A DNA stretch of 64,000 nucleotides from Pelagibius litoralis. GTDB lineage: Bacteria; Pseudomonadota; Alphaproteobacteria; Kiloniellales; Kiloniellaceae. Positions 51,347-60,255 of this stretch are shown piece by piece (the first letter of the stretch is position 1; each line of letters begins with the position of its first letter). The position numbers and the translations under genes were made by a program. Under the pieces are notes generated by a model, which had not been told where the DNA came from, did not search any database, and was given only the letters and a program-made list of their open reading frames with translations. Location of the stretch: NCBI RefSeq assembly GCF_011683915.1, contig NZ_JAAQPH010000014.1, forward strand, positions 119,252-183,251, read 5' to 3'.

Positions 51347-51529
51347 CTAGCTCTTGAAAAAGGAGTCGGCGCCGGAGAGATAGCTTTTCTTACTGTCGAT
51401 CTTCGCCTGCACCCGCGCCGCCTCGGCCTGCAGCTCGGCCAGATATTCCTCAAGCTGATCGATGCCCAGGCTGTCCAGATCCCGGGGCTTGGGCTTCTTG
51501 TTTCTCGGTTCCAGGTCTTCGATATCCAT
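51347..51529 (-). CDS. DUF1192-family small protein
   Basis: A 60-aa protein: MDIEDLEPRNKKPKPRDLDSLGIDQLEEYLAELQAEAARVQAKI and a terminal SYLSGADSFFKS, matching the short coiled-coil DUF1192 proteins of alphaproteobacteria. The function is unknown. It is encoded 12 bp upstream of the sensor kinase gene and divergent from the quinone oxidoreductase gene, a neighbourhood that recurs in the group. Its 3' sequence is partially copied at 39613-39672. Confidence 0.85.
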   Translation of the reverse strand: MDIEDLEPRNKKPKPRDLDSLGIDQLEEYLAELQAEAARVQAKIDSKKSYLSGADSFFKS

Positions 51530-51693
51530 ACTGCCTCACTCCCTCGCCGCTTCCCCGCGGCTGTCTTGGCTTCCTGCGGCCTTGGCTTCCTGGGGCCGCG
51601 GCCGCTTGATTTTTTGCCCCTGCACTATACTAACTCCCCCGGTCGAATGCGATTCCTCCTCAAAAGCCGCCAACACACCAATGGAGCCCTGAG

Positions 51694-52698
51694 ATGAGCC
51701 AAAACCTGCCGGAAACCATGACCGCCATCGAAATCAGCGCGCCCGGCGGCCCGGAGGTTCTGGTCCCGACGACCCGGCCGGTGCCCCAGGCGGCAGCGGG
51801 CGAGGTGCTTATCCAGATCGCCGCTGCCGGGGTCAACCGGCCCGACGTGCTGCAGCGCCTCGGCGGCTATCCGCCGCCGCCCGGCGCCTCCGACATTCCG
51901 GGGCTGGAAATCGCCGGCAGCATTGTGGCGCTGGGCGAAGGGGTCTCCGGCCTCTCCCTGGGCGACAAGGTAACCGCCCTGGTGACCGGCGGCGGCTATG
52001 CCCAGTACTGCGCCGCCCCGGCGGTCCAGTGCCTGCCGATCCCCAGGGGCTTCGATATGAAGCAGGCGGCCGCCCTGCCGGAGACCTTTTTCACCGTCTG
52101 GGTGAATGTCTTCGAGCGTTCGGGCCTGAAACCGGGGGAAAGTTTCCTGGTCCACGGCGGCACCTCGGGCATCGGCACCACGGCGATCCAGCTCGCCAAA
52201 GCCCTGGGCAGCCGGGTCTTCGCCACCGCCGGCTCCACCGAAAAAGTAAAGGCCTGCGAAGACCTGGGCGCCGAGCGCGGCATCAACTACCGCGAGGAGG
52301 ATTTCGTCGCCGTGGTCAAGGAAGCCACCGGCGGCAAGGGCGTCGACGTGGTCCTGGACATGGTCGGCGGCGACTACATCCAGCGCAATTTCAAGGCCAT
52401 GGCGCCGGACGGACGGCTCAGCTTCATCGCCTTCCTCGGCGGCTCCAAGGCCGAAATCGATTTTACCTCGGTCATGCTGAAGCGGCTCACCATCACCGGA
52501 TCGACGCTCAGGGCCCGCCCGGTGGAATTCAAGGCCGGGATCGCGGCAGCCTTGCGGGAAAAGGCCTGGCCGCTGCTGGAGTCCGGGCAGATCGGGCCGG
52601 TTATGGCCGCCGATTTCCCGCTGGAAGAGGCGGCAAAAGCCCATGCCCTGATGGAGTCCAGCAGCCATATCGGCAAAATCGTGCTGACAAACGGCTAG
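51694..52698 (+). CDS. NAD(P)H-quinone oxidoreductase, PIG3 family
   Basis: A 334-aa zinc-free MDR enzyme. MTAIEISAPGGPEVLVPTTRPVP, VNRPDVLQRLGGYPPPPGASDIPGLEIAG and the NADPH motif VHGGTSGIGTTAIQLAKALG are typical of TP53I3/PIG3-like quinone reductases, which reduce quinones by one electron. ATG 51694 follows GAGCCCTGAG. It is divergent from the DUF1192 gene and upstream of trcR. Confidence 0.93.
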   Translation: MSQNLPETMTAIEISAPGGPEVLVPTTRPVPQAAAGEVLIQIAAAGVNRPDVLQRLGGYPPPPGASDIPGLEIAGSIVALGEGVSGLSLGDKVTALVTGGGYAQYCAAPAVQCLPIPRGFDMKQAAALPETFFTVWVNVFERSGLKPGESFLVHGGTSGIGTTAIQLAKALGSRVFATAGSTEKVKACEDLGAERGINYREEDFVAVVKEATGGKGVDVVLDMVGGDYIQRNFKAMAPDGRLSFIAFLGGSKAEIDFTSVMLKRLTITGSTLRARPVEFKAGIAAALREKAWPLLESGQIGPVMAADFPLEEAAKAHALMESSSHIGKIVLTNG

Positions 52699-52891
52699 AG
52701 TTCCGGCATGGCAGTTTCGGCGCGGCGATTCCGGCGGAAAACCTGGAAAAAAGCCTGACACAGCGAAATTCGCGATTGGTGGCTTTATTCCGGCTTGGCG
52801 GGGGCCTATATTCGGTCTATTCCCACGACGGCAAGATTAGGCCGCCGGCCGGGGCGCAGGGCACTGCGCCGGTCGGAAGAGAGGAGGATTG

Positions 52892-53539
52892 ATGTCTTTA
52901 CCGCTGATGCCGAAGGCGACCGCTGTCTGGTTGATCGACAATACCGGCCTGGCTTTCGAACAAATCGCCGATTTCTGCGGTCTGCACATCCTGGAGATCC
53001 AGGGCATTGCCGACGGCGAGGTCGCCATGGGGATCCAGGGCATGGATCCGGTCACATCGGGTGAGCTGACGCGCGACGAGATCGTCCGCTGCGAAGCCGA
53101 CCCCAAAGCCAGGCTGAAAACCGCCAAAAGCGACCTGCCACAGCCGGTCAAGCGCACCAAAGGGCCGCGTTACACGCCGGTCGCCAAGCGCCAGGACAAG
53201 CCGGACGGGATCGCCTGGCTGGTACGCCATCATCCGGAGTTGAAAGATTCCCAGATCGCCCGGCTGATCGGCACCACCAAGACCACGATCCAGGCGGTGC
53301 GCGAACGCACCCACTGGAATTCGCCCAACATCCGCCCGCGCGATCCCGTGCTGCTGGGCCTCTGTGGCCAGGTCGACCTCAATGCCGCGGTCGAAAAGGC
53401 CCGCAAGGCGGCCGAGAAGGCCGGCATCACCCTGCCCAAGCCGGAGATCGAGCCGGAAGCCCCGCCGCCCATGGCCAGCGAGCCTTCGGACAATCCGTTC
53501 TCGCTGGAGAATTTCGGCCTGCCCAAGAGCGGTCACTAA
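52892..53539 (+). CDS. trcR: cell cycle transcriptional regulator TrcR (DUF1013)
   Basis: A 215-aa DUF1013 protein specific to alphaproteobacteria. MPKATAVWLIDNTGLAFEQIADFCGLHILEIQGIADGEVAMGIQGMDPV contains a first HTH; RHHPELKDSQIARLIGTTKTTIQAVRERTHWNS a second. TrcR associates with RNA polymerase and cell-cycle promoters in Caulobacter. GAGGAGG precedes the ATG at 52892. The C-terminus is Pro/Glu-rich and ends NPFSLENFGLPK, as in relatives. It is a single-gene unit. Confidence 0.93.
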   Translation: MSLPLMPKATAVWLIDNTGLAFEQIADFCGLHILEIQGIADGEVAMGIQGMDPVTSGELTRDEIVRCEADPKARLKTAKSDLPQPVKRTKGPRYTPVAKRQDKPDGIAWLVRHHPELKDSQIARLIGTTKTTIQAVRERTHWNSPNIRPRDPVLLGLCGQVDLNAAVEKARKAAEKAGITLPKPEIEPEAPPPMASEPSDNPFSLENFGLPKSGH

Positions 53540-53667
53540 CGGGAGCGGCCACTGGGGTGTGAAAGCTGCGGGCAGGGCCCGCAGCTTTATGACAGTTCAG
53601 CGAATTTACCGCTGCTTTGCGTGCTGCGGGCTCGCAACTGCAGGCCGACTTTCCTATATCTACGGCC

Positions 53668-54603
53668 ATGACCAAATGGCCTGACATTCCCTACAGCCGT
53701 TGGCAGCCGAGCGGCGCCAGCCTGCACATGTGGACGCAGATTGTCGGCAAGTTCCGCCTGGCGCAGACCCCCTGGATCAATCATTCCTGGCAGGCAACCT
53801 TCTACGTCAGCGGGCGGGGGCTGAACTCTTCGCTCATCCCGGGCGAAGGCTGCAGCTACGACATCACCTTCGACTTCATCGATCATCAACTGAAGATCGA
53901 TACCACCGATGGCCGGCAGCAGGCCTTCGCGCTGGAGCCGATGTCCGTCGCCGCCTTTCATGAGCGCTTCCTGACGGCCCTGTCCAAGCTCGGCGCGCCG
54001 AGCGACATTCATCACGCGCCCAACGAAGTCCCAGATCCGGTCCCGTTCCGCGAACAGACCGGGCCCGGCGCTTACGACCGCGATGCGGTGTGGGATTTCT
54101 GGCAGGCGCTGGTGGCCGTCGACGCGGTCTTCAAACGTTTTCGCACCGGTTTTCTCGGCAAGGTAAGCCCGGTGCATTTTTTCTGGGGCAGCTTCGACTT
54201 GGCCGTGACCCGCTTCTCCGGCCGTCCGGCCCCGCTGCACCCCGGCGGCTTTCCCGCCCTGCCCGATACGGTCACCCGGGAAGCCTACTCCCATGAAGTG
54301 AGCTCCGCCGGCTTCTGGCCCGGCGGCGGTGGCATCGACTACCCGGCGTTCTATTCCTATGCCTATCCGATGCCGGACGGCTTCGGCGACAGAGCGGCGG
54401 AACCGACAGAGGCCTTCTTTCAAAAAAACCTCGGCGAATACGTTCTGCCCTACGATGCGGTACGCCAGGCCGCCGATCCGGAAGCGGCCCTGATGTCGTT
54501 TCTGCAAACGACCTATCGGACAGCCGCCGATCTGGCGCAGTGGGAAAGGGAAAAGCTGGAAGCCGATCTGGGCGTGCCGCGGGTGCCGCGCCGCATCGAC
54601 TGA
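53668..54603 (+). CDS. DUF5996-family protein
   Basis: A 311-aa soluble protein: WPDIPYSRWQPSGASLHMWTQIVGKFRLAQTPWINHSWQATFYVS, then FDFIDHQLKI and PVHFFWGSFDLAVTRFSGRPAP are clear family landmarks. ATG 53668 (MTKWPDIPY) is chosen because it starts the conserved block. Its function is not established. Conserved His/Trp residues (NHSW, HFFWGSFD) hint at ligand or metal binding. The gene converges with a LysR gene; no operon partner is evident. Confidence 0.85.
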   Translation: MTKWPDIPYSRWQPSGASLHMWTQIVGKFRLAQTPWINHSWQATFYVSGRGLNSSLIPGEGCSYDITFDFIDHQLKIDTTDGRQQAFALEPMSVAAFHERFLTALSKLGAPSDIHHAPNEVPDPVPFREQTGPGAYDRDAVWDFWQALVAVDAVFKRFRTGFLGKVSPVHFFWGSFDLAVTRFSGRPAPLHPGGFPALPDTVTREAYSHEVSSAGFWPGGGGIDYPAFYSYAYPMPDGFGDRAAEPTEAFFQKNLGEYVLPYDAVRQAADPEAALMSFLQTTYRTAADLAQWEREKLEADLGVPRVPRRID

Positions 54604-54626
54604 CGACGAAGCAATGGGCGATCGGA

Positions 54627-55541
54627 CTAAATGCCGTCGATACCCGGAATGGCCGATACGGCTTCCGCCATGTGGTCGATCAGCAGCTTCAGCCGCCGGG
54701 TCTGCCGGCGCGACGGCAGGTAGGCGGCGTTGATCGTCAGAGGCTTCGCCCGCCAGCCCGGCAAAACGTCGATAAGATCGCCCGCCTTCAGTTCCCCTTC
54801 GACGAACCAGCGCGGCATGACCGCGTAGCCGATCCCAAGCTGGGCCGCCTTATGGGCCGCAAAGATATTGTTGGTCGCCAGCGCGACGCTTGCATCGACA
54901 GTCTCGACAGTCCCATCGGCCCGGGTCAGGGGAATGCTGGCGGCCTCGAAAGGCGCCAGCGCCGCACAGGGCAGTTCGGCAAGATCCGCCGGCGCTGAAA
55001 TACGGCGGCCCTTTATCAGATCCGGGGCGGCCACGACGAGCCGCTCGACCCGCCCGAGGGAACGGACCACCAGGGTCTCGTCCGGCACCGGGCCGACCTT
55101 GATCCAGAGGTCACAGCCGATTTCGGCGAAACGGATGGTCTCGTCTTCCAACAGCCAGGTGATGGAAACCCCGGGCTGGGCCTGCTGGAACCGCAACACC
55201 GCCTCGGCAAGGTGGAGTTGGCCCAGGGCCACCGGCGCGACCACCTTCAGCTTACCGCGCACCTGGCTTTCTTCCCCGGCAAAGCGCTCGGCCAGGGCGT
55301 CCCAACCCTCGATCAGCACCCGGGCCTCGGCAAGACAGTCCTGACCGGCTTGGCTCAGCGAGAGCGAATGGGTGGTGCGCTGAACAAGCTGCACGCCCAG
55401 CCCCTCCTCCAGGGCCTTCAACTGACGGCTGGCCGAGGCCTGGGAGAGCCCGAGATCGCGCGCCGCCGCAGAGATCGAGCCGCGTTCGGCGATCCTTGCG
55501 AAGGTGCTCAAGAGCCCCAGCCGGTCCAAAGCCTTACTCAT
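54627..55541 (-). CDS. LysR-family regulator
   Basis: A 304-aa LysR regulator with HTH LSTFARIAERGSISAAARDLGLSQASASRQLKALEEGLGVQLVQRT (about 10-55) and a periplasmic-binding-like effector domain. ATG 55541 (MSKALDRLGLL) is chosen; the open frame continues upstream without homology. It is divergent from the aldo/keto reductase operon (55654) across 112 bp, so it probably controls that operon. Confidence 0.92.
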   Translation of the reverse strand: MSKALDRLGLLSTFARIAERGSISAAARDLGLSQASASRQLKALEEGLGVQLVQRTTHSLSLSQAGQDCLAEARVLIEGWDALAERFAGEESQVRGKLKVVAPVALGQLHLAEAVLRFQQAQPGVSITWLLEDETIRFAEIGCDLWIKVGPVPDETLVVRSLGRVERLVVAAPDLIKGRRISAPADLAELPCAALAPFEAASIPLTRADGTVETVDASVALATNNIFAAHKAAQLGIGYAVMPRWFVEGELKAGDLIDVLPGWRAKPLTINAAYLPSRRQTRRLKLLIDHMAEAVSAIPGIDGI

Positions 55542-55653
55542 ACGCAATACGTATATATAATATCCACTTAAGTCGTCTACCGGAAAGACTGCTCCGGCGT
55601 CATCTTCCTTCTTGAACGCGGCCTGAGCCGCCAACCCGAGAGGAAGCGAAAAG

Positions 55654-56427
55654 ATGGCCAAGATTTCAAAAACCTACGCTTTGGGCGGCGATACCCAGGT
55701 CAACCGCCTCGGCTACGGCGCCATGCGCCTCACCGGCCAGCCCGGCAACTTCGGGCCCTATGCGGATTGGGAGGGCGGCCTCACCCTGCTGCGCCGCGCG
55801 GCCGATCTGGGCGTGACCTTCTTCGACAGCGCCTGGGCCTATGGCCCGGAGACGGCAGACCGGATTGTCGGCGAAGCCCTGGAGGGCCGGGACGTCGTGC
55901 TGGCCACCAAGGGCGGCGTCGACAAGCCGGAGCCCGGAAGAATCGTCATCGACGGGTCCCGCGACACGCTGCTGCGCCAGATCGACAAGGCCTTGATCAA
56001 CCTGCGCCGGGACCGGATCGACCTGTTCCAGCTGCATCGCGTCGATCCGAACACGCCGATCGAGACGTCGGTGTCAGCCCTGGCCGAGGCGCAGGCCGAC
56101 GGGCGCATCCGCCACATCGGCCTGTCCAATGTCTCCCGCGAGGAACTGGACCGTGCCCTCGGCGTTGCCCCCATCGCCTCTGTGCAGAACCGCTTCAACA
56201 TGGCCGAGACCGACCAGGCCGATCTGGTCGACTACACGGCGGAACAAGGCATTGCCTTCATTCCCTACGGACCGCTCGGCGCCAACCCGATGCGCCAGGG
56301 CGCGACGTTGGAAGCCCGCGAAGCTCTGGCCTGGCTGCTGCAGCGCGCGCCCAACATCGTCGTCATCCCCGGCACCACATCCCTTGCCCATCTCGACGAA
56401 AACCTCGGCGCCTGGGACTTGGTGTGA
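55654..56427 (+). CDS. aldo/keto reductase
   Basis: A 257-aa AKR of the short YdbC-like type: LGYGAMRLTG, FFDSAWAYGPE (catalytic Tyr and Asp), LATKGGVDKPEPG (Lys), LFQLHRVDP (His) form the catalytic tetrad; the NADPH-binding end is VIPGTTSLAHLDENLGAW. RBS CGAGAGGAAGCG. It is the first gene of an operon divergent from a LysR regulator; the next gene starts within its stop codon (TGATG). Confidence 0.93.
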   Translation: MAKISKTYALGGDTQVNRLGYGAMRLTGQPGNFGPYADWEGGLTLLRRAADLGVTFFDSAWAYGPETADRIVGEALEGRDVVLATKGGVDKPEPGRIVIDGSRDTLLRQIDKALINLRRDRIDLFQLHRVDPNTPIETSVSALAEAQADGRIRHIGLSNVSREELDRALGVAPIASVQNRFNMAETDQADLVDYTAEQGIAFIPYGPLGANPMRQGATLEAREALAWLLQRAPNIVVIPGTTSLAHLDENLGAWDLV

Positions 56428-56672
56428 TGCTTCTCAATCGGACACCGAAGATGAAACCGAACCGCCACAAGATGGCCCTGCTCACCTGGCTCGTCGTCTA
56501 CCCGCTGATCACGACGCTGCTCGCCCTGTTGGAGCCGCTGGTCGGGAGCCTCGCCCTGCCGCTGCGCACGCTGCTGCTCAGCGCGATCATGGTACCGGCG
56601 ATGGTCTACCTCGCTCTGCCCTTCGTCACCACGCGTCTGAACGGCTGGCTGACCGCAACGAAGGAGACATAG
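56427..56672 (+). CDS. small two-TM membrane protein
   Basis: An 81-aa protein whose ATG overlaps the aldo/keto reductase stop (TGATG), so translation is coupled. Two helices (ALLTWLVVYPLITTLLALLEPLV and LRTLLLSAIMVPAMVYLALPFVT) match the C-terminal membrane module found on some ABM-family monooxygenases, here as a free-standing protein. The 2-bp gap to the next gene keeps it in the operon. It may anchor or assist the neighbouring enzymes; function unknown. Confidence 0.75.
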   Translation: MLLNRTPKMKPNRHKMALLTWLVVYPLITTLLALLEPLVGSLALPLRTLLLSAIMVPAMVYLALPFVTTRLNGWLTATKET

Positions 56673-56674
56673 CG

Positions 56675-57574
56675 ATGCTCGACAGTCCCGAATCGATCCA
56701 GGCTCAAATCGAGGAGAACCCCAACTTGTTGCAGACTCCGACATTCGCTTTGACCTATGCACCGCACCTGGGGCTGCTGAACCCGAATACCGGTATGTTC
56801 CGTCACCACGCCGGCGCAGACCCCGTCGATCAGGTAACCTTCATGGCGGAGCAGGGCTTCACCGCTATGGAAGACAACTGGATGAAGGTCCGCGACATCG
56901 GTGTCCAGGAACGCGTCGGCCGCGAACTCACGCGCCAGGGCATGCGCATGGGCGTAATCGTCAATACCATGGTCTACGATCGCCCGACCTTCGTCCTGGA
57001 CGACCGCAACGAGCGCGAGCGCCTGATGCAGGAGGTTCGGGAGACCGCCGAAGTGGCGCGCCGGGTCGGGGCCACCTATGTCACCACACTTTCCGGCACC
57101 GCCCACCCTTCCCTACCCCGCGACTACCAAACCGCGAACATGATCGAGAACTTGAAATGGGCGGGCGAAGTGGCCGCCGAAGAAGGCCTTATCCTGGCGT
57201 TGGAGCCGATCAACCATAAAGGCTGGCCCGGCACCTTCATGACCGAGGTCGGCCATGCCCATCTGATCGCCAGGGCCGCCGGCCTGCCGTCGGTCAAGGT
57301 CCTCTATGACTTCTGGCATCAGCAGATCCACGGCGGCGACCTGATCGCCAACCTGGACCTGGCCTGGGACGAAATCGCCTATGTCCAGATCGCCGACAAT
57401 CCCGGCCGCGTGCAGCCGGGCCTGGGCGAGATCAACTATGGCCCGATCCTGCAGCGTCTGGCCGAACGCGGTTTCGACGGCATCGTCGGACTGGAGTTTG
57501 AGAATGCTCAACCCGGCAAGGCCGGCGAACTGGCCGTGATCGAGGCTCTCCACGCCATCGATCCGCGCGGATAG
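56675..57574 (+). CDS. TIM-barrel protein, hydroxypyruvate-isomerase-like
   Basis: A 299-aa xylose-isomerase-like TIM-barrel protein: FALTYAPHLGLL, GFTAMEDNWMK, LALEPINHKGWPGTFM (metal Glu), VLYDFWHQQIHGGDLIANL, YVQIADNPGRVQPGLGEINYGPI and GIVGLEFENAQPGK follow the hydroxypyruvate isomerase/sugar epimerase pattern with metal-binding Glu, Asp, His and Glu. ATG 56675 follows AAGGAGACATAGCG. With an aldo/keto reductase upstream it suggests a small sugar or hydroxy-acid route under the LysR regulator; substrates are unknown. Confidence 0.87.
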   Translation: MLDSPESIQAQIEENPNLLQTPTFALTYAPHLGLLNPNTGMFRHHAGADPVDQVTFMAEQGFTAMEDNWMKVRDIGVQERVGRELTRQGMRMGVIVNTMVYDRPTFVLDDRNERERLMQEVRETAEVARRVGATYVTTLSGTAHPSLPRDYQTANMIENLKWAGEVAAEEGLILALEPINHKGWPGTFMTEVGHAHLIARAAGLPSVKVLYDFWHQQIHGGDLIANLDLAWDEIAYVQIADNPGRVQPGLGEINYGPILQRLAERGFDGIVGLEFENAQPGKAGELAVIEALHAIDPRG

Positions 57575-57697
57575 GCCGACTGCGACGTGGGATTTGCCAC
57601 ATACCGGTCCATTGCCTGCGCGCTAAAGCACTGAGCGTCGCGATGTTGGAGGACGCAGAGAGGGATCTGCGGACATCCGCCAGAAGGGGAGAGTGAT

Positions 57698-59260
57698 ATG
57701 GCCGGGGAGTCGTTTGGCACCAGGGCGAAGAACTGGTTGGTCAAGAAGGGCCTGAAGGCCGTCGTCGCGGTGCCGCCGCTGCACCGGCGACTGAATCGAA
57801 AACTCATCAATTCCTATGCCTCGGCGACGCGCATCCGCCCCAGGCCGTTCTCCATGGCCGCCGACTACACCACCTGGCGCGGCCTGACCGACCGCCGCTA
57901 TTCCGGGCGGCATCTGCCCGAAGCGCGCAGCTACAACGCCGGGCTGCCGCCGCTCGACCAGGTGGATGCCCTTTTCAAGAAGACCGAAGACCGGCGCGCG
58001 ACCGACACCAGCCTGCTGTTTCCCTTTTTCGCCCAGTGGTTCACCGACAGCTTCCTGCGCACCAAGTGGAAGAAGCCGGAGGCGCAGGACTTCGCCGAGA
58101 ACGAGAGCAATCACGAGATCGACCTCTGCCAGATCTACGGTGTCGGCGAAGAGCAGACCCGCATGCTGCGCTCCGGCGAAGGCGGGCGGCTGAAGAGCCA
58201 GACCCTCAACGGCGAAGAGTTTCCGGTTTTCCTGTTCGAGGAGACGGCGGAAGGCCTGACCCTCAAGCCGGAGTTCGACGGCCTCTACACACCGGACAAT
58301 TTTATGCGGGTCTTCCACAAGGCTTCCGACAGCCACAAGAAGAACGCCTTCGCGGTCGGGCTGGAACATGGCAACTCCACCGTCGGCAACACCGTCATGA
58401 ACACCTTGTTCCTGCGCGAACACAACCGCATCGCCGGCGTGCTCGCCAAGGCCCATCCGGGCTGGGGCGACGAGCGCCTGTTCCAGACGGCGCGCAACGT
58501 CTGCATCGTCATCCTGTTGAAGATCGTGATCGGCGACTACATCAAACACATCGCCCCGGTGGACTTTCCGCTCATGGTCGTTCCCGGCATGGCGGAGAAA
58601 GAACACTGGTACCGCACCAACTGGATCGCGGTTGAGTTCGCCCTGCTCTACCGCTGGCACGATCTGATTCCCGCGACCGTCACTTTCAACGGCGAGACCG
58701 GCGATGCCGCGACGCTGCGGCACAACAATGCCCTGGTCATGGACCTGGGCGTGGAGAAGGTCTGCCGCGATGCCTCGCGCCAGCTTGCCGGTAAAATCGG
58801 CCTCCAAAACACGCCGGATTTCCTGCTGGCAATGGGCGTGAAGAAGCACAGCGTCCAGATGGCCCGCGCCTGCGCCCTGGCCCCCTTCAACGACTACCGC
58901 CGGCACTACGGCAAGGAACCGGTGCGGTCTTTCGAGGCGCTGACCGGCGACCCGGCCCTGGCGCGGAAGCTGGAAGCGCTCTACGGCTCCATCGACAGGC
59001 TGGAATGGTTCGTCGGCATCTTCGCCGAAGCCTACGGCGAGAGCGACATGATGGGCGAACTGCTGAAGATCATGGTGGCCAACGACGCCTTCACCCAGGC
59101 GCTGACCAATCCCCTGCTCGCCGTGGCGGTCTACAACGCCGATACCTTCGGCGCCGAAGGCCTGGAGATCATCGAGAAGACGAGCACCCTGGCCCAGGTC
59201 GTCGCCCGCAACACAGCGCTTCAGGACGAAGCCGGCGTCGGCTTCAAGATCCGCGGCTAA
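57698..59260 (+). CDS. haem peroxidase resembling animal cyclooxygenase (prostaglandin H synthase-like)
   Basis: A 520-aa member of the peroxidase-cyclooxygenase superfamily. Collinear similarity to animal COX is visible by eye: FFAQWFTDSF (110-119) for FFAQHFTHQF, LFLREHNR (237-244), GWGDERLFQTAR, EFALLYRWHDLIP for EFN.LYHWHPL.P, APFNDYRRHYG, LYGSIDRLEW and NADTFGAEGLEIIEKTSTL. The cyclooxygenase Tyr (Tyr318) and proximal haem His (His321) are kept; distal Gln113 is kept, but the distal His is replaced by Asp117, and the aspirin serine by Thr497. There is no signal peptide or EGF domain. It probably oxygenates fatty acids; the product is unknown. Confidence 0.88.
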   Translation: MAGESFGTRAKNWLVKKGLKAVVAVPPLHRRLNRKLINSYASATRIRPRPFSMAADYTTWRGLTDRRYSGRHLPEARSYNAGLPPLDQVDALFKKTEDRRATDTSLLFPFFAQWFTDSFLRTKWKKPEAQDFAENESNHEIDLCQIYGVGEEQTRMLRSGEGGRLKSQTLNGEEFPVFLFEETAEGLTLKPEFDGLYTPDNFMRVFHKASDSHKKNAFAVGLEHGNSTVGNTVMNTLFLREHNRIAGVLAKAHPGWGDERLFQTARNVCIVILLKIVIGDYIKHIAPVDFPLMVVPGMAEKEHWYRTNWIAVEFALLYRWHDLIPATVTFNGETGDAATLRHNNALVMDLGVEKVCRDASRQLAGKIGLQNTPDFLLAMGVKKHSVQMARACALAPFNDYRRHYGKEPVRSFEALTGDPALARKLEALYGSIDRLEWFVGIFAEAYGESDMMGELLKIMVANDAFTQALTNPLLAVAVYNADTFGAEGLEIIEKTSTLAQVVARNTALQDEAGVGFKIRG

Positions 59261-60048
59261 TCCTTCACCGGCACGGTGTAGTTCATGCCCAGGCGGCCGC
59301 CGTCGGCGTAGATGGTCTGGCCGGTGATGTAGCTGGCGTCGGATGACGCCAGGAAGACGGCGACCTTGCCCATCTCCTCCGGCTCGCCCAGGCGGCCCAT
59401 GGGGGTGCGCGACATCAGCCGGTTCCAGGCCGCCGGGTCGTTGTTCACGGCGCTTACCATGGGCGTGTTGATGGAGCCCGGCCCGACGCCGTTCACCCGG
59501 ATACCGTGATCGGCCAGGGCCAGCGACATCACCTTGGTCAGCTGGTTCACCCCGCCCTTGGCAACGCAGTAGGGCGTGATGGAGGGAATCGCCACTACAG
59601 CATTGATCGAGGACATGTTGACGATGGACCCCGCCGTGCCGTCGGGGCGCGGGCCCTGTTTCACCATCTGGCGCGCCGCGGCCTGGCCGCAAAGAAAGAC
59701 GCCCTTCAGGTTCACCCGGATCACCGCGTCGAAGTCCTCTTCGCTGAATTCCAGGAAGTCGCCGCCCTTGACGATACCGGCATTGGAAACCATGCAGTCG
59801 AGACGCCCGAAGGCCGCCACGGTAGAATCCACCAGGGCATCCACCACCGCCTTGTCGCCGACATCGCAGTGAATGAAGACCGCTTCCGCCCCCGCCGCCT
59901 GAAGCTGCTCCGTTGCCTCCTCACCCGCCGTCTGATCCACATCCGACAGCACGACCTTGGCCCCTTCGGCCGCGAACTGCCGGGCGCAGCCCAACCCGAT
60001 CCCCGAGGCCGCGCCGGTCACGACAACGACCTGATCCTTTACCCGCAT
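59257..60048 (-). CDS. short-chain dehydrogenase/reductase
   Basis: A 263-aa classical SDR: VVVTGAASGIGLGCARQF, DVDQTAG (Asp after beta-2, suggesting NAD), NAGIVKGGDF, catalytic Ser in NMSSINAVV and YCVAK (YxxxK), then GPGSINTPM. ATG 60048 (MRVKDQVVVV) starts the Rossmann fold; the frame is open further upstream without homology. Its stop overlaps the stop of the convergent peroxidase gene by 4 bp (TAA/TAG), leaving no room for a terminator. Substrate unknown. Confidence 0.92.
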   Translation of the reverse strand: MRVKDQVVVVTGAASGIGLGCARQFAAEGAKVVLSDVDQTAGEEATEQLQAAGAEAVFIHCDVGDKAVVDALVDSTVAAFGRLDCMVSNAGIVKGGDFLEFSEEDFDAVIRVNLKGVFLCGQAAARQMVKQGPRPDGTAGSIVNMSSINAVVAIPSITPYCVAKGGVNQLTKVMSLALADHGIRVNGVGPGSINTPMVSAVNNDPAAWNRLMSRTPMGRLGEPEEMGKVAVFLASSDASYITGQTIYADGGRLGMNYTVPVKD

Positions 60049-60110
60049 CTCTAAAGATCCCCTTGTTGGCTTTGGCGGGCCGCCAAAACCTTTCACCTTG
60101 CCCGCCCCGC

Positions 60111-60199
60111 CCTTCGAGACGCGATCCCGCGGCTCGCTCCTCAGGGTGAGGCTCTCAATTCCACCTCATCCTGAGGAGGGCGAAAGCCCGTCTCGAAGG
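60111..60199. repeat. nested palindromic repeat (CCTTCGAGACG family)
   Basis: CCTTCGAGACG at 60111-60121 pairs with CGTCTCGAAGG at 60189-60199, and inside it CTCCTCAGG pairs with CCTGAGGAG. This is a widespread intergenic repeat type in alphaproteobacteria, here between the SDR gene and prpE. Confidence 0.85.
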
Positions 60200-60255
60200 A
60201 TGAAGCAACCGCACCACCAGGCGGCCTGCCGTTCTACTCCCGGCCTTATAGCGTC

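Noticed and set aside
57623..59692. A 689-codon open frame antisense to the haem peroxidase gene
   Set aside because: It is a GC-driven shadow; the sense strand shows collinear cyclooxygenase-family motifs and a good RBS.
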